A stretch of DNA of 64,000 nucleotides from the NCBI GenBank assembly GCA_022821805.1, contig JAJECX010000025.1:62001-126000 (forward strand). Direction: 5' to 3'. This stretch comes from Anaerolineae bacterium. GTDB taxonomy: Bacteria; Chloroflexota; Anaerolineae; Aggregatilineales; Phototrophicaceae. The notes below the pieces were generated by a model, which saw nothing but the letters and a program-made list of their open reading frames with translations, ran no database searches and was not told the origin of the DNA. Below, one piece after another: positions 8,428 through 16,275 of the stretch. The translations under genes and the position numbers were made by a program. The first letter of the stretch is position 1. Each line of letters opens with the position of its first letter.

Positions 8428-8865
8428 ATGTCACTCGACGACAAAGTCAAAGCGATGGGCATCGACATTGAGGACTTCACCCCATCAGCTACGCTGGCGC
8501 CGGCGACGCGCATCGGTAGCGCCGTTCACTGTTCGGGCCACGTCTCCACCGGTTATACCGGCAAGCTCGGGCGCGAGGTGGATGTCGAAACCGGCAAAGA
8601 AGCGGCGCGCGTCTGCGCCATCGACCTGCTCAAAGCGGCTTACACCGTCACCGGCTCAGTCGACAAGCTGCGCCTGCGCAAGCTGCTGGGCGCGGTCAAT
8701 TCCATGCCCGAATTCACCGATCAGCACCTGGTCATCAACGGCGCTTCGGAATTGTTCTGGGAGCTCTACGATGGCGAGTTGCACGCCCGCAGCGCCCTCG
8801 GCTTCGCTTCCCTGCCCAATGGCTTCGCCGTCGAAATTGAAGCCATTTTCGAGATTGTAGATTAA
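8428..8865 (+). CDS. RidA/YjgF-family protein
   Basis: 145-residue member of the RidA (YjgF/YER057c/UK114) superfamily. Characterised RidA proteins hydrolyse reactive enamine/imine intermediates. The C-terminal signature RSALGFASLPNGFAVEIEAI is the conserved strand of the trimer interface, and an internal region VHCSGHVSTG is also typical. The Arg that binds the carboxylate in active RidA appears present (ARSALG). A strong ribosome binding site (CTGGAGGACGTCAA) precedes the ATG. It resembles the longer, RidA-like subgroup in having an extended N-terminal segment; substrate unknown. It lies alone between a divergent promoter region and an MFS gene. Confidence 0.88.
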   Translation: MSLDDKVKAMGIDIEDFTPSATLAPATRIGSAVHCSGHVSTGYTGKLGREVDVETGKEAARVCAIDLLKAAYTVTGSVDKLRLRKLLGAVNSMPEFTDQHLVINGASELFWELYDGELHARSALGFASLPNGFAVEIEAIFEIVD

Positions 8866-8994
8866 CTAAAGGGTATTCGTCTTGAATGGGCATGCAAGCG
8901 GGCGCCCTGCGCAGTGACCTTTCACGTTAGCGCCTAAGTGGTCGGCAGCCGTCCGAATGCCAAAGACCAGGAAATAAGGAGGGGTTGAGGAGCG

Positions 8995-10278
8995 GTGATC
9001 GCCCAAGTCATCAACCCCCTGCGCGCGCTGAACCCGCAGGCGCGCCTTTTTTTCGCCGTCATCGTCGGCTTGACCTTCGTCGCCGATGGCTTGGTATCCG
9101 TGCTGCTCAATCTCTATTTGCTGCGCCTGGATTATGGCACCGAATTCATTGGGCTGGTGAACGCGGTCGGCTTGCTGACATTCGGCGTGGCCAGCCTGCC
9201 GGCCGGCATCTTGGGCTCGCGCATGTCCACCACCGCGCTGATGAAATTTGGCGCTTTTACCTGCCTGATTGGCGGGATGCTGCTGCCAATGGTGGAGTGG
9301 CTGCCGCCGGGCTGGCGCGAGGCTGCCTTTGTCATCCCGCCAGCATTGATGTTTGGCGGGTTCGCCTTCTTCTTTGTCAACGGCGCGCCCTTCTTAATCA
9401 ACGTGGTGGATGACGCCTACAAGCACCACGCCTTCGCCCTCAAAGCGGCGCATTGGTCCTTGGCTGGTTTCGCCGGCAGCCTCATCGGCGGACTGCTGCC
9501 CGGCGCCATCGCGGGGATCTACGGCTGGACGCTGAATGATCCCCAGCCCTTTCGGCTCACCTTTGCTTTGGCGGTCCTTATCTTGGCGCTCACCGCCTTT
9601 CTCTCCCTGCGCATTCGTCCCTTGCCGCCAAAACCCGCGCCGACGGCGACGGAAATCGCCACTGAGCGGAACGGCGCCGGCAATGGCTGGGCGGCATCGG
9701 TATTCATGCTGATTGTCATCATGACCGTGATTCGCCTGTTCCAGGTCGCCGGCTCGGCGACGGCGATGGTTTATTTCAATGTGTACATGGACCAGCAGCT
9801 GGCGGTCTCAACCGCGCTGATCGGCGCGATGGCCGCCATCGGCCGCTTAACCGGCGTGCCGACGGCGCTGGTGACGCCTTATCTGGTCGGGCGTTGGGGC
9901 AATATCCGAGTCGTCATCTGGTCATCGATGGTGGCGACGCTCTGCCTGCTTCCGATGGCGCTGGTGGAGCATTGGCTGGCGGCTTCGTTTGGTTATATCG
10001 GCGCGATCAGCATGATGTCCGTGCGCTACACTGCCTTCATCGTCTATATCCTCGATCTGGTGCCGCGCAAACATCAAGCCTTGATGGCGGGCACGGGCGA
10101 AGCGGCCGCCGGTTTGAGCTTCGCGATGATGGCGCTGGGCGGCGGCTTGTTATTGACCGCCTTCGCCTTCCGCGATCTCTTCCTGGTCGGCACGCTCATC
10201 TCCTTCATTGGCACCGTCCTCTTCTGGCTCTATGTCCTGGAAAGCAAACGCAAGCGCAAGTTCAAGCCAGCGCTCTAG
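8995..10278 (+). CDS. Major facilitator superfamily transporter
   Basis: 427-residue membrane protein with about twelve hydrophobic segments in two halves separated by a basic, Pro/Ala-rich cytoplasmic loop (LRIRPLPPKPAPTATEIATE, near residues 205-224). GTG 8995 is preceded by AAGGAGGGG, a very good ribosome binding site. The first helix region (FFAVIVGLTFVADGLVSVLLN) and a charged loop after helix two fit MFS. No substrate can be assigned; no neighbouring enzyme gives a clear clue. Confidence 0.85.
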   Translation: MIAQVINPLRALNPQARLFFAVIVGLTFVADGLVSVLLNLYLLRLDYGTEFIGLVNAVGLLTFGVASLPAGILGSRMSTTALMKFGAFTCLIGGMLLPMVEWLPPGWREAAFVIPPALMFGGFAFFFVNGAPFLINVVDDAYKHHAFALKAAHWSLAGFAGSLIGGLLPGAIAGIYGWTLNDPQPFRLTFALAVLILALTAFLSLRIRPLPPKPAPTATEIATERNGAGNGWAASVFMLIVIMTVIRLFQVAGSATAMVYFNVYMDQQLAVSTALIGAMAAIGRLTGVPTALVTPYLVGRWGNIRVVIWSSMVATLCLLPMALVEHWLAASFGYIGAISMMSVRYTAFIVYILDLVPRKHQALMAGTGEAAAGLSFAMMALGGGLLLTAFAFRDLFLVGTLISFIGTVLFWLYVLESKRKRKFKPAL

Positions 10279-10399
10279 AGCCAGTACAAAGAGAAAGACG
10301 CATTCGTGGAGCGACCAGCGATCATCATCGCCGGTCCACCTGGAGAAACCGCCTTCTGAGCCGGTCAAGACTTTTCCGCAGGCGTCCCTGGTCGGCAGC

Positions 10400-12052
10400 C
10401 TACTGAGCCGCTTTGAGCAGCGCGATGACCTCGCTGCGATCGGTCTCGTCTTCGAAGGGCGACATCGCCAGCTCCAGCGGCGTCCTGTCCCCCACCGACT
10501 CGCGCGCAAGCAAATCAGCGCCGCGATCCACGAGGAACTTCGGCGCTTCGGTCAGCAGGCGATAAACGCCGATATCCTGCGCCGCCTCCGTCAGGTCCGG
10601 CAGCGGATCAAGAAACTCCTTGGGACCGAAGCAGATGGCGAAGTGCAGCGGCGTCTGCCCGTCGGCAGCGCGCGCGTTTACGTCAACGCCGGCGCCTATC
10701 AATGCGCCCATCACATCAATATGTCCGCCCTGCGCCGCCAGATGCAGCGCGCTCAAGCCAGCGCCCAATACATGATCCGGCGGAGTGGCCGCTTTTACCA
10801 AGCCGCTATCGTCAGCCAGCAGTTCCCGCACTCGCGCCTGATCCCCCATGACGCTCGCCCAAAAGATATCGACCGCCCAGCCCAGATGATCCAGCAGATG
10901 GCGCGTCGCCTCATAATTGCGGCGATAGGCGATATCGCGCAGCGGCGTCGTGCGCCCGTATTTACCGGAGCGTTCATATTCACGCAGCGGGTCGGCGCCA
11001 TAATCCAGGTAGAATCGAATCGAGTCGACATCGCGGCAAAAGGAAAGCAAGGTGCTGGGACCGGGCCCGATCTCATTGACCAAGGCGGGGTTCTCGTCGA
11101 GCCACTCTCGGACGCCCGCCCCATCGCCCAGCCAGGCGCAAGCCCAGACGTCCTTCTCCGCGCCCCGCTCCAGCAAATAATCGACCATGCCCAGCGCCGC
11201 GTATTCCGGCATGAAATCGGCTAAATCGATGGCGTGAATCAGGGCGTTGAAGCCGTATTTATCGTCGCGCGCGTTGATATCGGCGCCATGCGCCAGCAGC
11301 AGATCGACGATGTCCTTGCGCCCGTGCATCACCGCTACATGCAGCGCCTGCGCGTCCGCGCCCCAGAGCGAAGTGCGCACATAAGCGCTGGCGTTCGCCA
11401 AACGGCTGTCTTGCTCCAGCAAGGCATTGACCAGGGCGCTGTCGCCGGTCTTGGCGGCATCAAACAGCCGCATGACCTTCTCGGTGAACTGATCGTCCCG
11501 CGAGGGACGCTGTGTTGATATGTCGCTCAAGTCCATCAACCTTTCCTTCATCTGTTTGCGCGCGTGATACAGGCGCGACTTGACCGTACCGACAGGTATC
11601 TCCAGAAATGCCGCGATCTCGCGCTGGCGGAAATCATTCATGTAATGCAGCAGCGTGACCGTGCGCTGCGCCTCTGGCAAGGATTCCAGCGCGGCTGCGA
11701 CGGCATCGGCCGCCGGCGTCTGTTCCATTCGGCCGGCGCCATCCGCGACGGCTATCTCGGCAACTTGCTCCAATGAGACCGCCATTGGTTGCTTGACCCG
11801 TAGACGGCGGTTCGCCTGCGTATATACAATCCGCCGGAACCAGCCGGGGAAGGCGGCCGCGTCACGCAGCTTAATCAAGCCGATCCAGGCGGCGAGGAAA
11901 GCCTCCTGCGCCGCGTCTTCCGCTTCCTGCCAATCGCCGAGCTGCGTGTATGCGTAGCCGACCGCCAGATCTTGAAAACGCCGCACCAGCAATTCAAAAG
12001 CCTCGTTGTCGCCCTTTCGCGCCGCGACAATCAGGCCGGTCAGTTTCTCCAT
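10400..12052 (-). CDS. ECF sigma factor fused to an ankyrin-repeat domain
   Basis: 550-residue protein. Residues about 8-80 form sigma region 2 (NEAFELLVRRFQDLAVGYAY, then EDAAQEAFLAAW, WFRRIVYTQANRRLR), and residues about 120-170 form region 4 (SLPEAQRTVTLLHYM, then REIAAFLEIPVGTVKSRLYH), so it can in principle bind core RNA polymerase and promoter DNA. From residue about 190 to the end are ankyrin repeats (ALHVAVMHGRKDIVDLLLAH, GADINARDDKYGFNALIHA, SALHLAAQGGHIDVMGALI and a final ADLLARESVGDRTPLELAM). No transmembrane anti-sigma gene is adjacent. The ankyrin part may be a built-in protein-interaction or autoinhibitory module; that is inference. AAAGGAG precedes the ATG. Confidence 0.9.
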   Translation of the reverse strand: MEKLTGLIVAARKGDNEAFELLVRRFQDLAVGYAYTQLGDWQEAEDAAQEAFLAAWIGLIKLRDAAAFPGWFRRIVYTQANRRLRVKQPMAVSLEQVAEIAVADGAGRMEQTPAADAVAAALESLPEAQRTVTLLHYMNDFRQREIAAFLEIPVGTVKSRLYHARKQMKERLMDLSDISTQRPSRDDQFTEKVMRLFDAAKTGDSALVNALLEQDSRLANASAYVRTSLWGADAQALHVAVMHGRKDIVDLLLAHGADINARDDKYGFNALIHAIDLADFMPEYAALGMVDYLLERGAEKDVWACAWLGDGAGVREWLDENPALVNEIGPGPSTLLSFCRDVDSIRFYLDYGADPLREYERSGKYGRTTPLRDIAYRRNYEATRHLLDHLGWAVDIFWASVMGDQARVRELLADDSGLVKAATPPDHVLGAGLSALHLAAQGGHIDVMGALIGAGVDVNARAADGQTPLHFAICFGPKEFLDPLPDLTEAAQDIGVYRLLTEAPKFLVDRGADLLARESVGDRTPLELAMSPFEDETDRSEVIALLKAAQ

Positions 12053-12114
12053 AAGCGCTCCTTTCTTTGAGCCTACACCCTAAAGAGCCAAGCAGGCGCC
12101 CGAAAGGTTCAAAG

Positions 12115-12206
12115 GCAAGGCGCGCGTTCGCGGTGGGATGCCGGATTTGCCCCTACGCCAAACACGTTCTTCAATCGCAAGGCGCGCGTTCGCGGTGGGA
12201 TGCCGG
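12115..12206. repeat. Pair of identical 30-base direct repeats
   Basis: Two perfect 30-base copies at 12115-12144 and 12177-12206 (each opening GCAAGGCGCGCGTTCGCGGT and ending GGGATGCCGG), separated by 32 bases. They lie just upstream of the hsdM promoter. The 32-base interval contains GCCCCTACG, the reverse of the GTAGGGGC motif of the dispersed hairpin family. With two units and no cas gene this is not called a CRISPR array. It could be a regulator-binding duplication or a relic of element insertion. Confidence 0.8.
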
Positions 12207-12223
12207 CAGCTTTTTATTGGCTG

Positions 12224-12252
12224 TTACAATTCGCAAGGGGTCTGGCTATTAT
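12224..12252 (+). promoter_or_regulatory. Promoter of the type I RM operon
   Basis: TTACAA at 12224-12229 and TATTAT at 12247-12252 with a 17-base spacer, close to the sigma-70 consensus. The expected start point is near 12259, only a few bases before ATG 12262, and no ribosome binding site is visible there, so the hsdM mRNA may be leaderless or nearly so. Alternatively translation begins at ATG 12289. Confidence 0.6.
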
Positions 12253-12261
12253 TGAGCTAAT

Positions 12262-14319
12262 ATGTCAGCGCCAAGACAGGGCAAGTTCATGCGCAACTTC
12301 AGTGAAAAAGTCAACTTCATCTGGTCTATCGCCGATCTCATTCGCGATTCCTTCAAGCGCGCCAAGTACCAGGATGTAATTCTACCCTTCACGGTGCTGC
12401 GCCGCATCGACAGCGTCTTGAAGCCGACCAAGCCCGATGTGCTGGCTACCCTGGCTGAAATCGGCGATCAAGTAGAGGACATCGACGATCTCCTCTTCTC
12501 CAAATCTGGCTTCGCCTTTTACAACAAGTCGCTTTATGACTTTGACCTTTTGCTGGGCGACGCCCCGCAGCTGGCGGACAACTTGCGCAACTATATCGCC
12601 GGTTTCAGCGATGACATGCGCGAAGTGATCGAGCGCTTCGACTTTGACAACACGATCAAAAAACTCGACGAAGCGAATCTGCTGTTTATGGTCATGGAGC
12701 GCTTCAAGAATATCGACCTGCATCCCAACACGGTCAGCAATGCCGAGATGGGCTTGATCTTTGAAGAGCTGATCCGCAAATTCAACGAAGCCAGCAATGA
12801 GAACCCCGGCGAGCACTTCACCCCGCGCGAGGTCATCCGCCTGATGGTGGAGCTGCTGATGGCGCATGACGCCGCCGAACTCATGCGACCCGGCAAAGCG
12901 GTACACATCTACGATCCGTGCTGCGGCACCGGCGGCATGCTGACCATCGCCAAGAATCGCATCGACGAGATGAACTCGGCGGCCACCGTCCGTCTCTATG
13001 GACAGGAAGTGAATCCGGAGACATTCGCCGTCGCCAAGAGCGATCTCTATATGCTCAGCAGCGATGGCAAAGACGCGGAGAACATCGCCTTTGGCAGCAC
13101 GTTAAGCGACGATCGCCACCGCAGCCGGCAATTCGATTATATCCTCGCCAATCCGCCCTATGGCAAGGAGTGGAAGAACGACCGCGCGGCAGTGGAAGCG
13201 GAAGCCGAACGAGGCGACGCCGGGCGTTTCGGCGCGGGTACGCCGCGCATCAGCGATGGGCAGATGCTCTTCCTGCAGCACATGATCTCCAAAATGAGGA
13301 CCGATGAAGAAGGCAGCCGTATCGCCATCGTCATGAACGGCTCGCCCCTATTCACCGGCGACGCCGGCAGCGGCGAAAGCGAAATCCGTCGCTGGATACT
13401 GGAGAAGGACTGGCTGGACGCCATCATCGCTTTGCCCGAGCAGCTCTTCTACAACACAGGAATCAGCACCTATATCTGGATCCTGAGCAACAAGAAGACA
13501 GCCGACAAGCGCGGACGGGTACAGTTGATTGACGCCTCGTCCGTTTGGACGCCGCTGCGCAAGAACCTCGGCGACAAACGGCGCGAAATTCCAGCCGCCC
13601 AAATCACCGAGATTGTGCAACTCTACCGCGACCGACCGGAAAGCGATTTCTCGAAGGTATTCGCTGCGAGCGACTTCGGCTATCGCAAAGTGACGATTGA
13701 GCGGCCGCTGCAACTGAATTTTCAGACGAGCCCCGAGCGCATCGCGCGGCTGGACGACGAACGCGCCTTCCAGAACCTGGCGAAGAGCAAGAAACGCGAC
13801 CCGCAAATCCAAGCGCAAGAAGAAGCGGCGGGACGAGGCGAGCAGGCGCGCATAAAGACAGTCCTGGCCGACATGCAGGAGAAGTTGTTCAACGACCGCG
13901 ATGACTTCTTGCAATCGTTGAACGCAGTTTGTAAGGCGCATAGCTGCAAATTATCCGCCGCCGTCCGCAAAGCAATCCTCAGCGCCTTGAGTGAGCGTGA
14001 CGAAAGCGCCGGGGTATGCCGCGACAGGAAGGGACAGCCCGAAGCCGACAGCCAATTGCGCGATTTCGAATACGTGCCGCTGAATGAAAGTGTCGAAGGC
14101 TATTTCGCGCGGGAAGTGGCGCCGCACCTGCCCGACGCCTGGATCAATGAGAAGGTCAGCGACGAGAAAGACGAAGGCATCGGCAAGGTCGGTTACGAAA
14201 TCAACTTCAATCGCTACTTTTACCAATACCAGCCGCCGCGGCCGCTTGACGAGATCAACGCCGATATCCGGCAGGCGGAACAGGCGATCATCGCCATGCT
14301 GAAAGAGGTGATACAATGA
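12262..14319 (+). CDS. hsdM: Type I restriction-modification system, modification (DNA adenine methyltransferase) subunit
   Basis: 685-residue N6-adenine methyltransferase. The N-terminal helical domain (IWSIADLIRDSFKRAKYQDV, then ILPFTVLRRID) is typical of HsdM. Methyltransferase motif I DPCCGTGGM starts near residue 218, and catalytic motif IV NPPY near residue 297. The C-terminal third is longer than in the shortest HsdM proteins and includes a charged helical region (about 500-570) that could contact HsdS. The methylation product is N6-methyladenine at the site selected by HsdS. It is the first gene of the operon; the MNT gene begins 36 bases downstream. Confidence 0.96.
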   Translation: MSAPRQGKFMRNFSEKVNFIWSIADLIRDSFKRAKYQDVILPFTVLRRIDSVLKPTKPDVLATLAEIGDQVEDIDDLLFSKSGFAFYNKSLYDFDLLLGDAPQLADNLRNYIAGFSDDMREVIERFDFDNTIKKLDEANLLFMVMERFKNIDLHPNTVSNAEMGLIFEELIRKFNEASNENPGEHFTPREVIRLMVELLMAHDAAELMRPGKAVHIYDPCCGTGGMLTIAKNRIDEMNSAATVRLYGQEVNPETFAVAKSDLYMLSSDGKDAENIAFGSTLSDDRHRSRQFDYILANPPYGKEWKNDRAAVEAEAERGDAGRFGAGTPRISDGQMLFLQHMISKMRTDEEGSRIAIVMNGSPLFTGDAGSGESEIRRWILEKDWLDAIIALPEQLFYNTGISTYIWILSNKKTADKRGRVQLIDASSVWTPLRKNLGDKRREIPAAQITEIVQLYRDRPESDFSKVFAASDFGYRKVTIERPLQLNFQTSPERIARLDDERAFQNLAKSKKRDPQIQAQEEAAGRGEQARIKTVLADMQEKLFNDRDDFLQSLNAVCKAHSCKLSAAVRKAILSALSERDESAGVCRDRKGQPEADSQLRDFEYVPLNESVEGYFAREVAPHLPDAWINEKVSDEKDEGIGKVGYEINFNRYFYQYQPPRPLDEINADIRQAEQAIIAMLKEVIQ

Positions 14320-14355
14320 GCGGGGGCACCATGACACAGGCGGGAGAAGAGGCGC

Positions 14356-14661
14356 ATGACAGAGGAAACAACAATTAGCCTGGACGATCTGCGCCGGCAG
14401 CGCGCGCGGATAATGGATTTGGCGCGACAATTTCGCGCGCGCAGGATCGCTGTATTTGGCTCTTTGGCGCGCGGGGAAGCCCATGCCGAGAGTGATATTG
14501 ATTTCCTGGTTGACTTTGAAGCGGATTACAAATTGCGCGACCAAATCCGCTTGACCCAGGCTTTGGGCGCTTTATTGGGACGGCGGGTAGAAGTGGTGGA
14601 CCGCCAATGCCTGCGCGAAGAATGGCGCGATGGCATCATCAAGGAAGCCATCAGCCTGTGA
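14356..14661 (+). CDS. mntA: MNT-domain nucleotidyltransferase (MntA-type antitoxin), copy 2
   Basis: 101 residues with an intact GS-X10-DxD catalytic signature (GSLARGEAHAESDID) followed by FLVDFE. By analogy with characterised MntA-HepT pairs it should AMPylate and neutralise the adjacent HEPN RNase. The stop codon overlaps the HepT start (GTGA at 14658-14661), the usual coupling for these pairs. It is inserted between hsdM and hsdS, so it would be co-transcribed with the restriction system. A good ribosome binding site (GGGAGAAGAGG) precedes the ATG. Copy 1 is at 1711-2016. Confidence 0.92.
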   Translation: MTEETTISLDDLRRQRARIMDLARQFRARRIAVFGSLARGEAHAESDIDFLVDFEADYKLRDQIRLTQALGALLGRRVEVVDRQCLREEWRDGIIKEAISL

Positions 14662-15020
14662 CGAGAGACCAGCGCGCATATTGCCGCGATATTCTTGATC
14701 GCATCCGGCGCATCGAAAGCTATACCGCAAGCGGACGCGCCGCCTTTTTGGAGTCGGAAATGCTTCAAGATGCCGTCATTCGCAGTTTTGAGGTCATAGG
14801 CGAAGCGGTAAAGCGCCTGGACGAGGATTTGATTACCCAGCAACCTCATATTGCATGGAGCGATTTCGCCGGCTTCCGCGATATGCTGATTCACCAATAC
14901 CACCGGATTCGGCTTGAATTAGTCTGGGGATTCGCGCATGAGGACTTGCCGCCCCTCAAAGTCGCGGTGACAGCGCTGTTGGAAGAGTCGGAGAAAAGCG
15001 ATGACGCGGGCAAAGCCTAA
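14658..15020 (+). CDS. hepT: HEPN-domain ribonuclease toxin (HepT-like)
   Basis: 120 residues, all-alpha HEPN (DUF86-type) protein. The catalytic RX4HXY motif is RDMLIHQY, near residues 75-82; Arg and His are the RNase residues and the Tyr is the one modified by MntA in studied systems. The start is GTG 14658, overlapping the antitoxin stop; a longer upstream open frame (from 14607) overlaps the MNT gene and is not used. The last 20 bases overlap hsdS. It is the intact counterpart of the amber-interrupted frame at 2013-2387. Co-expression with a type I RM operon suggests a second, RNA-targeting layer of defence, which is inferred. Confidence 0.9.
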   Translation: MTRDQRAYCRDILDRIRRIESYTASGRAAFLESEMLQDAVIRSFEVIGEAVKRLDEDLITQQPHIAWSDFAGFRDMLIHQYHRIRLELVWGFAHEDLPPLKVAVTALLEESEKSDDAGKA

Positions 15021-16275
15021 TGCCCGCATGAGCGCGGTCGAAATGAAAGATTCGGGCGTCGAGTGGCTGGGCGAGATTCCGGCGCATTGGGATGTGAAGC
15101 GGCTGAAGTTCCTTACGCGCAAGCCACTCATGTATGGAGCTAACGAAGCAGCAGATGATGATAACCCCAATAATCCACGTTACATACGTATCACCGATAT
15201 AAATGACAATGGGACTTTGCGTAAAGATACTTTCCGGTCGTTACCTTATGAAATTGCTGCACCGTATTTGCTTGAAAAAGGCGACATATTGTTTGCCAGA
15301 AGCGGTAGCGTTGGAAAGACGTTTCGATATCAAGACAGCTGGGGGCAAGTGTGTTTTGCGGGGTATCTCATAAAGTTTAGTACGGATTTGAGGGTTGTTA
15401 TTCCCGAGTTCGTAGACTATTTCGCGTCATCAAAGTCGTATTGGGACTGGCTGAATGGCATTTCAATTAAGACGACCATCCAAAACGTTAGCGCTGAGAA
15501 GTATGCAAACCTGAAATTAGGAATCCCGCCCCTCCACGAACAACGCGCCATCGCCAGCTACCTCGACACGGAAACCGCCAAGATCGACCGTCTCATCGGG
15601 GAGACGGAGCGGCTGACCGCCCTCTTGCGCGAGAAGCGGGTCGCGCTCATCAGCCGGGCGGTGACCAAGGGGCTGGATGCGAGCGCGGAGATGAAGGAGT
15701 CGGGGGTCGAGTGGCTGGGCGAGATTCCGCGGCATTGGGACATCCGGAATTTCAAATACATTGCTCGACTACAATATGGAGATTCGTTGAAAGCTGAAGA
15801 CCGTGTGAACGGTGACGTTCCCGTTTTCGGCTCTAACGGTTTGGTCGGATACCATGACGTGTCTAATTCATTAGCGCCAGCTATCGTTGTAGGGCGTAAA
15901 GGCTCTTTCGGAAAGGTCAACTACTCAAACAACCCGGTCTTTGCCATTGATACAACGTACTTTGTAGACGAACGCACAACTTCGGAAGTCTTGCGTTGGG
16001 TCTACTACTTTCTGCAGATCCTTGAATTGGATAAAACGTCAAAGGACAGTGCCGTTCCTGGGCTTGGCCGGGAAGAGGTTTATTCTTTATGCTCTGCACT
16101 GCCACCCCTTGCAGAACAACGCGCCATTGCCGCATACCTAGACCACGAGACCGCCAAGATAGACGCGCTCATCGACAAGAATGACAAGCTCATCGCCCTG
16201 CTGCGGGAAAAACGAACCGCCCTCATCTCGGCGGCGGTGACGGGTAAAATCTCAGTGTCCTCCGTGGTAAAATGA
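15001..16275 (+). CDS. hsdS: Type I restriction-modification system, specificity subunit
   Basis: 424 residues with two target recognition domains separated by conserved helices. Each half opens with the same element (KDSGVEWLGEIPAHWD near residue 16, KESGVEWLGEIPRHWD near residue 232) and closes with EQRAIA-YLD-ETAKID plus a coiled coil with LLREKR-ALIS. The two recognition domains in between differ and are visibly lower in GC, as expected for exchanged specificity segments. The start at ATG 15001 overlaps hepT by 20 bases; ATG 15030 is an alternative. The target sequence cannot be derived. The repeated half-subunit ends provide homology for recombination between domains. Confidence 0.95.
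   Translation: MTRAKPNARMSAVEMKDSGVEWLGEIPAHWDVKRLKFLTRKPLMYGANEAADDDNPNNPRYIRITDINDNGTLRKDTFRSLPYEIAAPYLLEKGDILFARSGSVGKTFRYQDSWGQVCFAGYLIKFSTDLRVVIPEFVDYFASSKSYWDWLNGISIKTTIQNVSAEKYANLKLGIPPLHEQRAIASYLDTETAKIDRLIGETERLTALLREKRVALISRAVTKGLDASAEMKESGVEWLGEIPRHWDIRNFKYIARLQYGDSLKAEDRVNGDVPVFGSNGLVGYHDVSNSLAPAIVVGRKGSFGKVNYSNNPVFAIDTTYFVDERTTSEVLRWVYYFLQILELDKTSKDSAVPGLGREEVYSLCSALPPLAEQRAIAAYLDHETAKIDALIDKNDKLIALLREKRTALISAAVTGKISVSSVVK

Noticed and set aside
10208-11224. Long open frame antisense to the sigma-ankyrin gene
   Set aside because: Lies fully on the opposite strand of a gene with clear domains; composition is Arg/Ala/Gln-rich without motifs, and there is no ribosome binding site.
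12115-12206. Minimal CRISPR array (two 30-base repeats, 32-base spacer)
   Set aside because: Only two units, no further repeats on either side, no cas genes in the window; the spacer contains a motif of the dispersed hairpin family.
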